The notes: a model not told the origin generated them from the letters alone. A DNA stretch of 48,331 nt from Parafrankia sp. EUN1f (GCF_000177675.1 NZ_ADGX01000062.1:1-48331), one strand, 5' to 3'. Numbered from the stretch's first letter, positions 24,309-33,353 are shown. Made by a program: numbers and translations.

Positions 24309-25005
24309 CGACGATCAGCTGGTCGTTGAGATAGACGTCCAGAGCTGTCACGCTCGCCGGCGGCGCGGCGAAGGTGTACGTGCCGGAGACAGCCTCGTTG
24401 TTGTGGGCCCGGGTGGTGCCTGCGGCCGGGGCCAGGGCCACTCCGCCGGAATCCTCCACCACCGTGTATCGGAGCAGGTTCGTGGTGTCGATCAGGGTCA
24501 CGCTGGCATCGCGCCGGCCGGCCATCTCGTAGAGCGAGATCTCGGTGCCGGGATCGTCGGCGTAGCGGGGGGTGAAGAGCAGATCCAGCTGTAGGAGCCT
24601 GCCGTCCACCCGCAGGTCGACGAATCCGACATCGACGTTCCCGCCGGCACCCTTGATGCGCGTGGTCCGCACGGCCGCCGGACTGCCCGGTGCCCCGCCG
24701 GGCTGAGCGGAGGCCACCGCCGGTGAGCGGTCGTCGGCCACCGACCCGGTCTGGGCAGGCGTGGTCTTCCTGTCGCCTTCGGTGCCGGTGCCGGTGCCGG
24801 TGCCCGAGCCGGAATCGGAGCCGGACGAGCAGCCCGTGACAGCGAGGCCGGCGAGCAGCAGACCGCTCAGGACGACGGACGTTCTCCGAGCCGGCTGGGC
24901 TGGCCGGGTCGGCTGGGCTGGCCGGGTCGGCTGGGCTGGCCGAGTCGGCCGGGCTGGCCGAGTCGGCCGGGTCGGCCGGGCGCGTCGGAACGGCGGGTGC
25001 GGCAT
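24286..25005 (-). CDS. Lipoprotein of unknown function with Arg-Pro repeat N-terminus (239 aa)
   Basis: ATG 25005 follows a perfect GGAGGT. The signal peptide has an unusually long basic n-region of RPTRPA/RPAQPT repeats encoded by near-identical tandem repeats at about 24890-24990. A hydrophobic core and lipobox LAVTGCSS follow, then a Ser/Gly/Thr linker (SGSGTGTGTGTEGDRK) and a folded domain (VDVGFVDLRVDGRLLQLDLLFTPRY...GTEISLYEM...LLRYTVVEDSGGVAL). The domain is not one I can name, but it occurs next to OmpA-like proteins in actinobacteria. It overlaps the OmpA gene by 23 nt. Frames further upstream lack a ribosome site. Confidence 0.78.
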   Translation of the reverse strand: MPHPPFRRARPTRPTRPARPTRPAQPTRPAQPTRPAQPARRTSVVLSGLLLAGLAVTGCSSGSDSGSGTGTGTGTEGDRKTTPAQTGSVADDRSPAVASAQPGGAPGSPAAVRTTRIKGAGGNVDVGFVDLRVDGRLLQLDLLFTPRYADDPGTEISLYEMAGRRDASVTLIDTTNLLRYTVVEDSGGVALAPAAGTTRAHNNEAVSGTYTFAAPPASVTALDVYLNDQLIVDDAPISR

Positions 25006-25364
25006 CGGACCTCCGGACGGGAGGGGCAGGTGCGTCCGCCGATGATTATGAGCCCGGCGCAGCCCCTCTGGGGCCCGGTATGGACAGTGCCCGTGCCCAG
25101 CCGGCGATCCGTGAGTCGAACGGCGAAAGCGCATCCGGTGTGCCGGTGCTGGTGATCTTCGGGTGGGCGGGGCCACCCTCGGGCGTGCCGTCGACCGGGA
25201 ACAGCTGGTCGATCACGCTGGCGGTGCTGGCCAAAACTGCTCCCATGGTCGCGCTCGGTCATCGGTGCGGGGTCGCGGCCCGGCAGGCCGTGTTCGGGCC
25301 AAGCGCCGGGAGGTGCCGGTGCAACGCCTCAGTAGTTCCTTGAAGGGCGAAGAGATGGCGAATA

Positions 25365-25510
25365 GACGAGGATTTTGGTTGTTCTGACGACCGCGATCCT
25401 CAGATCTTGCTCGGTAGCAGCGGCGGCTCGAAGTGGCGGCTCGAAGATCTGAGGATCTTGGTCGTTGTGACGACCGCGATCCTCAGATCTTGTCAGGCAG
25501 CAGGAGCAGG
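25365..25510. repeat. Dispersed intergenic hairpin repeat, copies B1 and B2 in tandem
   Basis: Two related hairpins 83 bp apart. B1: GAGGAT...ATCCTC around GGTTGTTCTGACGACC (25368-25402). B2: AAGATCTGAGGATC (25444-25457) pairs perfectly over 14 bp with GATCCTCAGATCTT (25478-25491), and inside it GGTCGT/ACGACC pairs around TGTG. Both end in CAGATCTTG..GG.AGCAG. They lie just beyond the stop of the DUF2470 gene. The rest of the 521-nt gap (25006-25364) holds no gene I can support. Confidence 0.75.
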
Positions 25511-25526
25511 AGCAGCAGCGGCAGCG

Positions 25527-26498
25527 TTAGTCGGTTCCGCATGTCGTCTCGTCGGCTCCGTGTGCTGTCCCGTCGAGCAGCAGGCGCAGCTCGCGGCCGA
25601 GCGAACGCGGCTCGTCCAGCGGCGCGCTGAAGGCCACCCGGACCTGGCGTGCGCCGTCGGGGTCGACGCGCCACAGGTCGAGCCCGCGGCGGTCCAGCGA
25701 GGTCACCGACGCGCCGATCACCTCGAGTGGCGTCACGGGAGCACCGGTCGCCTCCTGCGGGGCCCCGGTGGGCGCGACACCGTGTGCCGCGAGCAGCCGC
25801 ACCTGGGCCGCGTGCTCATCGTTGAGGTGCCGGACCAGATCCGGGGCGTAGGCGGCGATCAGGTCGGGCTCGGTGAGGGCGTACGAGCTGAGATCGACCC
25901 GGCGCGCGGGGCCGAGTGCCGACCAGCGGCCGTCCAGCCGAACGGTGTTCGCACGCCGTGATCCGCGCCCTGACCGACCCAGCCGGGACCCGCGGGACGA
26001 CGATGCCGCCGCGGGACCGGCCGGCCTGGAGCGTGACGTCGCCGTGTTCTGGGCCGCCCGACCCGAACCGAGCCCGCGATCCGCGCGTTCCGCGCGTTCC
26101 GGCAGACAGATCAGGACGTCGTCCACTGAAAGGGACAGGACCCGGAGGGCACTGACGTCACCGGCGGTCACCGAGATGGTACGGCCCAGGTCGGCCAGGC
26201 GATCGACGAGATCGTCGGTGCTCTCCGGTGCCAGCCGCAACACGCCGGCGAGGACCAGGCGTTCGCCGTTGTGGCCACAGACGTCGACGCGGGCGCGGCG
26301 ACCCGCGCCGGCGCAGTGGACCGGAGGGCTGTCCGCCCCGACGATCAGCAGCGGCTCGCCACCGTCGTCGATGAGTCCGGCCCAGCCGCGCACGTTGGCG
26401 CAGGGCAGGGTGAGCAGCGCGCGCCGGCCGCCGGCGAGGATCGTCCTCGCCTGTTCGGCCAGCACTGGCATGTCGACGTCCGTGCTGGGACTCGTCAC
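25527..26498 (-). CDS. DUF2470 protein, HugZ-like putative heme/iron protein (323 aa)
   Basis: The N-terminal half fits the pyridoxamine-phosphate-oxidase-like split barrel of HugZ proteins (ARTILAGGRRALLTLPCA, GEPLLIVGADSPPVHCAG). The C-terminal half has the DUF2470 motif YAPDLVRHLNDEHAAQVRLLAAHGV. HugZ relatives degrade heme to release iron; activity here is inferred. A central low-complexity Arg/Ser/Ala linker (residues about 140-190) separates the parts. GTG 26498 follows GAGGAGGT. An IdeR/DtxR box lies 17 nt upstream, indicating repression by iron. It is divergent from the next gene and followed by hairpin repeats. Confidence 0.82.
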   Translation of the reverse strand: MTSPSTDVDMPVLAEQARTILAGGRRALLTLPCANVRGWAGLIDDGGEPLLIVGADSPPVHCAGAGRRARVDVCGHNGERLVLAGVLRLAPESTDDLVDRLADLGRTISVTAGDVSALRVLSLSVDDVLICLPERAERADRGLGSGRAAQNTATSRSRPAGPAAASSSRGSRLGRSGRGSRRANTVRLDGRWSALGPARRVDLSSYALTEPDLIAAYAPDLVRHLNDEHAAQVRLLAAHGVAPTGAPQEATGAPVTPLEVIGASVTSLDRRGLDLWRVDPDGARQVRVAFSAPLDEPRSLGRELRLLLDGTAHGADETTCGTD

Positions 26499-26514
26499 CG
26501 GACCTCCTCTAGCA

Positions 26515-26533
26515 TCAGGTAAGGCTTACTTAA
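26515..26533 (-). promoter_or_regulatory. IdeR/DtxR-type iron box
   Basis: TCAGGTAAGGCTTACTTAA matches the DtxR consensus TWAGGTWAGSCTWACCTWA at 17 of 19 positions. It lies 17 nt before the DUF2470 gene start, overlapping the expected promoter. It predicts iron-dependent repression of that gene and possibly of the divergent gene at 26721. Confidence 0.75.
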
Positions 26534-26720
26534 GTGGCAGATGCGGAGTTGGTCAAGTCATTCGTCTGGTTACGGGTCCGCGTCTCAGATCAACTTCGGC
26601 CAGAATTCCCAAGGTCTGCGCAACGCGCGGCTGGAAGGACACCGGGATCCGGCGCGCGGGCGGAGGATTCTAGGCTGTTGTGGTCGGGCAGTCTCTCGCC
26701 CCCGAGTAAGGAGGTGCCGG

Positions 26721-27047
26721 GTGATCTTCAAGTTGGTCGGTGACGGTCGCCCGTATCCCGACCATGGCCTGGGCCAGCGGGACTGGGCCGCGATTCCGCC
26801 GCGGCAGGTGCGGCTCGACCAGCTCGTGACGACGAAGCGGGTGCTCGCGCTCGACGTCCTGCTGGATGACGACTCGACCTTCTACGGCGACCTGTTCCCG
26901 CACGTCGTCGAATGGGACGGGACGCTCTATCTGGAGGACGGTCTGCACCGCGCCGTGCGTGCCGCCCTGGCGCAGCGGACCTCCATCCACGCCCGGGTCC
27001 ACGTGCACGCCGCCGCCCGGCACGCGAACAAGCTCAGCCACCGCTGA
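26721..27047 (+). CDS. Conserved actinobacterial protein (108 aa)
   Basis: GTG 26721 is preceded by an ideal AAGGAGGTG. The sequence IFKLVGDGRPYPDHGLGQRDWAAIPPRQ...LDQLVTTKRVLALD...LLDDDSTFYGDLFPHVVEW...YLEDGLHRAVRAAL is strongly conserved in Streptomyces and relatives as I recall it. There it is sometimes labelled a VapB-type antitoxin. I see no toxin partner and no DNA-binding motif, and the LEDGLHRAVRAAL-HAR pattern recalls ParB/sulfiredoxin-like folds, so I give no function. Soluble, cytoplasmic. The longer frame upstream to 26541 covers the iron box and is not used. Confidence 0.8.
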   Translation: MIFKLVGDGRPYPDHGLGQRDWAAIPPRQVRLDQLVTTKRVLALDVLLDDDSTFYGDLFPHVVEWDGTLYLEDGLHRAVRAALAQRTSIHARVHVHAAARHANKLSHR

Positions 27048-27106
27048 CCTGCCACGTTGACCTGACCTGGCGCTCTGACCTGCCACCAGGGTGGCGCGGG
27101 CGCCGG

Positions 27107-27463
27107 TCAGTCGTCGGTGATCTCGTACTGCACGTACGTGTCGGAGGCGACCTTCGCGAAGATGTACCGAGGGCAGGCCGATCCGGGCCGGTAGGCCGTG
27201 ATGGGCCGCAGCACCGGTGACCGCATGACCTGCTTGAGCCGGCCACCGGCGCGCTTGCGGGCCTCGGCCCCGGTGAGGTCAGGGGTCTCGCTTCGCTCGT
27301 ACCACCCGCCGCAGTACTGGACGTCGTGCGGGCGGGACGTCCAGGCCGGCGTGTGGAAGACCCAGAGCAGGTACGCCGTGCGCATGATCAGGACCAGGAT
27401 GGCGATGATGATCAGAGCACGGACGAGGTTCCCGGCCCGATTCGAGGCGAGAACAGGGCTCAC
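27107..27463 (-). CDS. Small single-pass membrane protein, unknown (118 aa)
   Basis: GTG 27463 after GGAAGAT. One helix at residues 14-35 (VRALIIIAILVLIMRTAYLLWVF) is followed by a soluble part. This contains two cysteines (YCGGWYERSETPDLTGAEA and SACPRYIFAKV) and many basic residues, ending QYEITDD. The likely topology is N-in with an external domain. I do not recognise the family. It ends convergent with the gene at 26721 and starts 98 nt after the amine oxidase gene on the same strand, so it could be in that transcript. The segment GACCTGCCAC occurs twice in the convergent gap. Confidence 0.65.
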   Translation of the reverse strand: MSPVLASNRAGNLVRALIIIAILVLIMRTAYLLWVFHTPAWTSRPHDVQYCGGWYERSETPDLTGAEARKRAGGRLKQVMRSPVLRPITAYRPGSACPRYIFAKVASDTYVQYEITDD

Positions 27464-27561
27464 ATCTTCCGGAGCCTAGGGCAGGTACCCCCGTTCTGGG
27501 GCAAGACATGACCTTCCGGGCCGCGCGTGTCGCGTGGGCCCCGTGTCGCCGGGCCCGCCCG

Positions 27562-29673
27562 TCAGCAACCGCATGCCCCCTCGGCGGTGCCCCCACCCAG
27601 GTGGGATCGCCCGGTGCCGGCGGCCGGACGGCGCGCTCCGTGGTCCGCTCCGTGGTCCGTTCCGTGGTGTGCGGTGGGAGGAAGATCCAGCGCGGGGTTG
27701 CCGTCGAAGAAGCCGTCCGGGCGTAGCTCGAAGCCGATCCGGCTCACCGGCATGACAGGCCAGTCCTCCGGACGGACGACGTGATGGGCGCCGAAGCTGT
27801 ACCAGACGACGATGTCGGTGTCGGCCACCGGCCGGTCGGCGGCGGCGTACCGCGGGAGCCCCTCACCGCCCGCGCTCTGGTTCGGGTAGGCGCCGGCGGC
27901 GAAGCGCTCGCTCTCGTCGAAGGCGGTGACCCACAGATTGCGTGCGGCGAACCTGCCCCGGGCCGCCTGGTGGGACGCCGGATGCGCCAGCAGCGGGGCC
28001 GTGTGGCCGGGGACGAGCCGGTAGGCGACCGGGCGGCCCAGCGGCCCATGCCGGCGGGGATTCGTGATCCGCCAGAAGCGTGCGGCGGCCGGGTCGACCA
28101 CGCGCTGGGCCTCGCTCTCGGTGAGCAGCGTCGTCTCCTTCGTGCGCCAGGCGACGCCGGTCGGGTTGCCCGGGCCCGGCGGCTCCGGCTCCGAGTCGAC
28201 CTCGACGACGGAGTTCGGGCCGCCGTCGAGCTCCATGTCCAGGCGCACGTTGAAGAAGTGCTGGTGGTTTGGTCCGTAGAGGCCGGGCGCGACCAGCACA
28301 CCGTGGGTCGGCGACGCTCCCGGCCGGACTGCGCCGGAGGAGATCACGCCGGTCAGCTTCACCTCGAACTCCAGCGAGCCGTCCAGGTAGAGGTACCAGA
28401 AGAACCCGTACTCGTAGTTACCCACCGTACTGATCATCGAGATCACCAGCCGGCGCATCCGCCGGACCTCGACGTGGTCTGTCCGGAAGTCGGTGTGCTT
28501 CCAGGCGATGCCGGTGTCCTCCTCGTGGATGCACACCGCGTTCGGGATGGTCACCGGCTCACCCGCGGAGTCGTTCACGACCGCGTCCAGGTAGGTGATC
28601 TCGCCGAGGCAGTCGCAGCCCAGCCGCAGCGAGTTCGCGAGCCGGCCGACCCCGTACTCGCCCATGTCGAAGACGTTTTTCACTCGGTGGGTCGGCGCCG
28701 GGTCCCCGTACGGGACGAACATCTCCGACACCGAGGCCCGCTGGATGAGGGGCCGGCGCCGTCCCCGGTCCACGTAGGCGATCTGGTGCAGGACCAGCCC
28801 TTCGCGGGGCGTGAAGCCGACCCGGAGCTCCCAGCGCTGCCAGCGCAGGGCATGCCCGTCGACGGTGAAGGACGCTCCCTGCGGCTGGCTGACCTCGATC
28901 GGGCGCAGATCGTCACGTAGCCGGTCAAACGCCGGCACGTTGTCCGGATCGGCGGTCATCAGCCCCGGGATGTAGTTGCCGGGCCGGGGCGGCAGCGGCA
29001 CGATTCCGTCGCCTGCCGTTCCGTCGCCTGCCGTTCCGTCGCCTGCCGTTGCGTCGCCTGCCGGTCCGTCGCTCGCCGCCGCGTGATCGACGACTTCGAC
29101 CACGGCCATCGCGTCGAGGTCGACGACGACGGTGAGCCCTTCCACGGGCCGGGCGTAACCGTTCTCCCCGGGGGCCGCCCGGACGAAGGTGAGTGGGCGG
29201 GCGATCCGGCGCCGCGCGGGATCGTCGTCGCTTCCGGTGTACCCGGCGGACCAGATGTCGATCATGGCGAGCGAAAGGTCGGTGACCCCGCGCCCGGCCA
29301 TGGCGGCCTGCCAGGCGCCGTCGGCGCGGACGGCGTCCTCGCAGGCCAGAATCTCGTCCATCATGATCGACGGCTGCACCCCTGGCACCACGCGCAGGTC
29401 GACCACCGTGCCCGCGGTGAGCGAGACGACCGCCTCGTGCGTCCGCCGTGTTCCGCGCTCGTACAGGACGCAGAACGCCTGCCGGTCCGGCGGCGCGAGC
29501 GCGTCGGCGGCCTCGCGCTCGGACTCGCGGGCCACCAGCGCCGCTTTTGGTGGCTCCTGAAGCTCAACGGAAACGAAACGAAACTCCGGCCCCGGTTGCG
29601 CAACCGCGCGCAGCAACGCCGACGCCCGGCTGATCTCGGCGGCCGAAAGCGGGTCGAGGGGATGCGGCGCCAT
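27562..29673 (-). CDS. Copper-containing primary amine oxidase (703 aa)
   Basis: Copper amine oxidase: the cofactor motif N-Y-E/D-Y is VGNYEYGFFWY, in which Tyr420 would be oxidised to topaquinone. Copper ligands are visible in GPNHQHFFNVRLDMELDG and a later HH pair (FGAHHVVRPEDWPVMPV). The catalytic base region is YGVGRLANSLRLGCDCLGEI-YLD. The enzyme oxidises primary amines to aldehydes with ammonia and H2O2. ATG 29673 follows GGAGGT; an upstream in-frame GTG at 29685 is within that ribosome site. An insertion near residue 210 is a 15-bp repeat array (GDATAGDGTAGDGTAGDG). The C-terminus is His/Gly-rich (HHGTDHGADHG). No signal peptide, so it is intracellular. Confidence 0.93.
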   Translation of the reverse strand: MAPHPLDPLSAAEISRASALLRAVAQPGPEFRFVSVELQEPPKAALVARESEREAADALAPPDRQAFCVLYERGTRRTHEAVVSLTAGTVVDLRVVPGVQPSIMMDEILACEDAVRADGAWQAAMAGRGVTDLSLAMIDIWSAGYTGSDDDPARRRIARPLTFVRAAPGENGYARPVEGLTVVVDLDAMAVVEVVDHAAASDGPAGDATAGDGTAGDGTAGDGIVPLPPRPGNYIPGLMTADPDNVPAFDRLRDDLRPIEVSQPQGASFTVDGHALRWQRWELRVGFTPREGLVLHQIAYVDRGRRRPLIQRASVSEMFVPYGDPAPTHRVKNVFDMGEYGVGRLANSLRLGCDCLGEITYLDAVVNDSAGEPVTIPNAVCIHEEDTGIAWKHTDFRTDHVEVRRMRRLVISMISTVGNYEYGFFWYLYLDGSLEFEVKLTGVISSGAVRPGASPTHGVLVAPGLYGPNHQHFFNVRLDMELDGGPNSVVEVDSEPEPPGPGNPTGVAWRTKETTLLTESEAQRVVDPAAARFWRITNPRRHGPLGRPVAYRLVPGHTAPLLAHPASHQAARGRFAARNLWVTAFDESERFAAGAYPNQSAGGEGLPRYAAADRPVADTDIVVWYSFGAHHVVRPEDWPVMPVSRIGFELRPDGFFDGNPALDLPPTAHHGTDHGADHGARRPAAGTGRSHLGGGTAEGACGC

Positions 29674-29721
29674 GGCGACCTCCACCGGACATCGGGGGGT
29701 GGTGACCCGTCAGGCGGCGCG

Positions 29722-29785
29722 ACGCCGAGCCACCTGGAAACGCCGAGCCACCCGGAAAACGTCGGGCCACCTGGAAACGTCGGGG
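29722..29785. repeat. 18-bp tandem repeat upstream of the amine oxidase gene
   Basis: About 3.5 units of ACGCCGAGCCACCTGGAA with small changes (second unit one base longer, last two with ACGTCGGG). It fills the gap between the amine oxidase start and the end of the response regulator, where a promoter would be expected. Confidence 0.65.
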
Positions 29786-29789
29786 CCGA

Positions 29790-30437
29790 TCAGGAGCGTC
29801 GCAGATAGGCGAGGACGGCGAGGACCCGGCGGTGGTCGTTGCCCGACGATTCCAGCCCGAGCTTGGTGAACACGTTCGAGATGTGCTTCTCCACCGCTCC
29901 GCCGCTGACCACGAGGGCCGCCGCGATCGCCGTGTTCGAACGCCCCTCGGCCATCAGCCCGAGAACCTCGCGCTCACGTGGCGTGAGCGAGGTCAGCGGG
30001 TCGTTGCGGCGGCTGCTCGCCAGCAGCTGGGCCACCACCTCGGGATCCATCACCGTCCCGCCGGCGGCCACCCGCCGCACCGCCTCGACGAACTCGCGGA
30101 CGTCCGCCACCCGGTCCTTGAGCAGGTAGCCGACCGCCCCCACGCCGTCGGCCAGCAGCTCGCCGGCGTACTGCTTCTCCACGTACTGGCTCAGGACGAG
30201 AACAGGGGAGCCGGGGACCTTCTCCCGGGCGGAGATCGCGGCGCGCAGCCCCTCGTCCCGGTGCGACGGCGGCATCCGGACGTCGACCACCGAGACGTCG
30301 GGCCGGTGCGCCGCGACCGCGTCGACGAGGCCCGGGCCGTCGCCCACCGCCGCCACCACCTCGCAGCCCGCTTCGGTGAGCAGCCGGCGCAGGCCTTCGC
30401 GCAGCAGCACCGAGTCCTCCGCGATCACGACTCGCAC
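29790..30437 (-). CDS. LuxR/NarL-type response regulator (215 aa)
   Basis: Receiver domain with phospho-acceptor Asp52 (SVVDVRMPPSH), acidic pair AEDS near residue 7 and the conserved Lys in GYLLKDRV. The C-terminal LuxR helix-turn-helix is LTPREREVLGLMAEGRSNTAIAAALVVSGGAVEKHISNVFTKLGL. It is a two-component transcription factor; no sensor kinase is in the window, so it is an orphan here. GTG 30437 follows GAGGAGG and lies inside the end of the MOSC gene (13-nt overlap), indicating coupled translation. Its nearest downstream gene is the amine oxidase, a possible target. Confidence 0.9.
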   Translation of the reverse strand: MRVVIAEDSVLLREGLRRLLTEAGCEVVAAVGDGPGLVDAVAAHRPDVSVVDVRMPPSHRDEGLRAAISAREKVPGSPVLVLSQYVEKQYAGELLADGVGAVGYLLKDRVADVREFVEAVRRVAAGGTVMDPEVVAQLLASSRRNDPLTSLTPREREVLGLMAEGRSNTAIAAALVVSGGAVEKHISNVFTKLGLESSGNDHRRVLAVLAYLRRS

Positions 30438-31309
30438 GGCAGAGCCTCCTCGTATCCGCCCGGCGGTGTGAGGGAGGTGCCGGGCCGCAGTGTCGCGCCG
30501 GTCAGGACGGTGACGTAGATCCCGCAGTCCATATGCCCGTAGTGACTGGACAGCTCCTTGAGTATCCGGATGTCACGGTCGCCTGTGTCCGGATTGACCG
30601 TGGTCGCCGCACAGCGTGGCGTACGGGCCAGGACCCGCACCCGGGCCGCGCCCAGAGAGAACTCCTGGCCGGTCCAGTCGAGCTCGGCCCAGGGCCGGAT
30701 TCCGTCCACGTAGATGTTGCCGCGGAAGCGCAGCGGGTCCACCGGCTGCCCGATCCGCTCCGCGAGGTCGCGCACCGACGCCAGATTGATGACCGAGACT
30801 GCGTGCATGAAGGCCTCCCCGGCGCCACCGGCGTCGGTGAAGCGGTGGTGCCGGCGGGCGGCGACCAGCCGCGGTCGACCCCCGAGGCCCGGACCGAGCT
30901 GCGACTGGACGAACTCCTCGAACACGGCGCGCCCGGCCGGGCTGGTCAGATCGGTGCGGACCTGCCCGCCGGGGGTGCCGAGGCCGAAGGTGAGCGTTCC
31001 GGCCGCGGGGTCGTAGCAGGTGCGGATCCGGGCGATCGCCTCGTCCTTCTGCAGCATGACGAAGCGGGTCTTCGGCAGGAACACGGGCTCGTCCTCGGTG
31101 AACTCCGTGTCCGGGCGGGCCAGCGCGAACATCCGGTCGCCGAGCACGCCGTCGCCGGGGGTGAGCGACACCTCGGCCAGCTCCTCCGGGCTGAAGCCCT
31201 TCACCGGATATCGGTAGATGCGCACGATCCGCCCCGGGGGCGGGCTCCCGGCGCGGCCCGCCTCGTCACCCGCCTCGCCGCCCGCGCCCAGGCCCGCAGC
31301 TGTACCCAT
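30425..31309 (-). CDS. MOSC domain protein with beta-barrel N-domain (294 aa)
   Basis: The N-terminal MOSC_N type domain (RIVRIYRYPVKGFSPEELAEVSLTPGDGVLGDRMFAL) is followed by the MOSC domain (FRGNIYVDGIRPWAELDWTGQEFSLG, VLARTPRCAATTVNPDTGDRDIRIL). The conserved cysteine in PRCAATTVNPDTG is the residue that in eukaryotic and bacterial relatives binds the molybdenum cofactor. Role: probable Moco-dependent N-reductive or sulfur-carrying protein. The first about 25 residues are a Gly/Ala-rich tail, so translation may start later. It forms a coupled pair with the response regulator. Confidence 0.88.
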   Translation of the reverse strand: MGTAAGLGAGGEAGDEAGRAGSPPPGRIVRIYRYPVKGFSPEELAEVSLTPGDGVLGDRMFALARPDTEFTEDEPVFLPKTRFVMLQKDEAIARIRTCYDPAAGTLTFGLGTPGGQVRTDLTSPAGRAVFEEFVQSQLGPGLGGRPRLVAARRHHRFTDAGGAGEAFMHAVSVINLASVRDLAERIGQPVDPLRFRGNIYVDGIRPWAELDWTGQEFSLGAARVRVLARTPRCAATTVNPDTGDRDIRILKELSSHYGHMDCGIYVTVLTGATLRPGTSLTPPGGYEEALPCES

Positions 31310-31589
31310 CAGCGCTCGCTTTCGGTTACCAACACAACGGCGGCCGGGTGCGGCTGTTCGTCGCCGCCGGCTCCCCGATCGTTGTCGAGGCGGTACGAGA
31401 ACGAACCCTATCTGCGCCTCGGACGGGAGCGACGGGCTGGAGATCCGGCGCTCCGTGGCTGCCTGGGGTCCGTAATGCCAGGAATCTTCCCTGATTCCGG
31501 AGTGCGGCCGGTGTCAGCTACGTCCACCCGCTGATGTCGTGATGTGGTCTTTGCGGACCGCGACGTCCGCACGTGGCAGGCTTGCACCG

Positions 31590-32351
31590 ATGACATGTGC
31601 ACGGGGGACAGGCAGGCTCGCGCGAGCGGCCGTGTTCGGCGTGTCCTCGACGTGCCTCGCGCTCGCGGCGCACGTCGCCGCCGGCGACCCCCGTCCACCG
31701 ATCGCGATGCTCGCCGTCGCCACCGCGCTGCTGATCCGGGTGGCCTTCGGGTTCGCCGACCGGGAGCGGGCACTGCCCGCCCTGGTGGCGGCCGTCGTGA
31801 CCGCCCAGGTGCTCCTGCACGCGGCGTTCGCGCTCCAGGCGCATCACCACCAGGCGGCCGGGGCGGCTCGCCCGCGGCCGGGCGCCGGCGCCCACCTGCT
31901 CGCCGAGCTGGTCCCGGCCGGGCCCATGATCGCTGCCCATGCCCTCGCGGCCGGCTGCGTGGCCGTGTCACTGCGCCGCTGCGAGCGGCGGCTGTGGGCG
32001 ACGGCGGCGCTGCGCGTGGCCGTCGAACGGGTCGTCGCGGTTGTGGCGTTCGTGCTCATGGACGTCCTGGTTCGCCTGCGGGCCGCGGCACGGCTGATGG
32101 CATCGGGCGCGGGCACGTGGGCCCGGCTGCGCAACGCCGCTGCCGGCGTGGCCGCCGCGCTGGGCCGGGTCGGCGGCAGCGGTGGTGGCGATGGCCACGG
32201 CGTCGGTGGTGGCGGCGGGGGCGCGGGGGCGCGCTGGTGTGCGCACCTTCTCCTGCTGGGAAGCGACGCTGGTTGGCGCGGCCCGCCGGCGCGCCGGCCG
32301 GGGTCGTGTCCCCGCGCCGGTGTGTCCGCAGTGATGGCGACAGCCCGGTAG
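31590..32351 (+). CDS. Membrane protein of the copper cluster, unknown (253 aa)
   Basis: At least four hydrophobic segments: AAVFGVSSTCLALAAHVAAG, PPIAMLAVATALLIRVAFGF, LPALVAAVVTAQVLLHAAFA and GPMIAAHALAAGCVAVSL. The loops are His-rich (ALQAHHHQAAG), which could bind metal. The C-terminal region has a Gly-rich stretch (about residues 195-215) and ends with WRGPPARRPG. An RGPP motif is, as I recall, found at the end of similar membrane proteins next to YcnI and CopCD genes. ATG 31590 is chosen because the first helix follows directly. It precedes ycnI by 168 nt on the same strand. Function unknown; copper link by context. Confidence 0.65.
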   Translation: MTCARGTGRLARAAVFGVSSTCLALAAHVAAGDPRPPIAMLAVATALLIRVAFGFADRERALPALVAAVVTAQVLLHAAFALQAHHHQAAGAARPRPGAGAHLLAELVPAGPMIAAHALAAGCVAVSLRRCERRLWATAALRVAVERVVAVVAFVLMDVLVRLRAAARLMASGAGTWARLRNAAAGVAAALGRVGGSGGGDGHGVGGGGGGAGARWCAHLLLLGSDAGWRGPPARRPGSCPRAGVSAVMATAR

Positions 32352-32519
32352 CGGGTTCCGCGCGTCCGCCTGGACGGAGGCGCCGCGGCGGTCCGTCCGT
32401 GATCAGCAGCGCGATCGCGCTGCCCACGGGCCGGCCTGTCGCGCCGTGCCACGGCCCTGGTGCTCGGGTCAACCAGTCCGATCACCCGTGAGGACCAGTC
32501 CGGTCCTCGAGGAGGTCCC

Positions 32520-33290
<771 letters not shown>

Positions 33291-33298
33291 TCACCTGG

Positions 33299-33353
33299 GG
33301 TGCCCCCGGCCACCGGCGCCAGGGGCACCCGCTCCGGGGGCACCCGCTCCGGA
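33299..33353 (+). terminator. Hairpin and 15-bp direct repeat between ycnI and copCD
   Basis: GGTGCCCC (33299-33306) pairs with GGGGCACC (33322-33329). The right arm starts a direct repeat, GGGCACCCGCTCCGG twice in a row (33324-33353). The hairpin lies just after the ycnI stop and may reduce read-through to copCD. Confidence 0.45.

Noticed and set aside
25046-25246. 66-codon minus-strand frame in the gap before the lipoprotein gene
   Set aside because: Composition is moderately gene-like but there is no ribosome site, no family and an equally long frame on the other strand.
26721-27047. VapB antitoxin of a toxin-antitoxin pair
   Set aside because: No toxin gene (PIN domain or other) is adjacent and no DNA-binding motif is visible.
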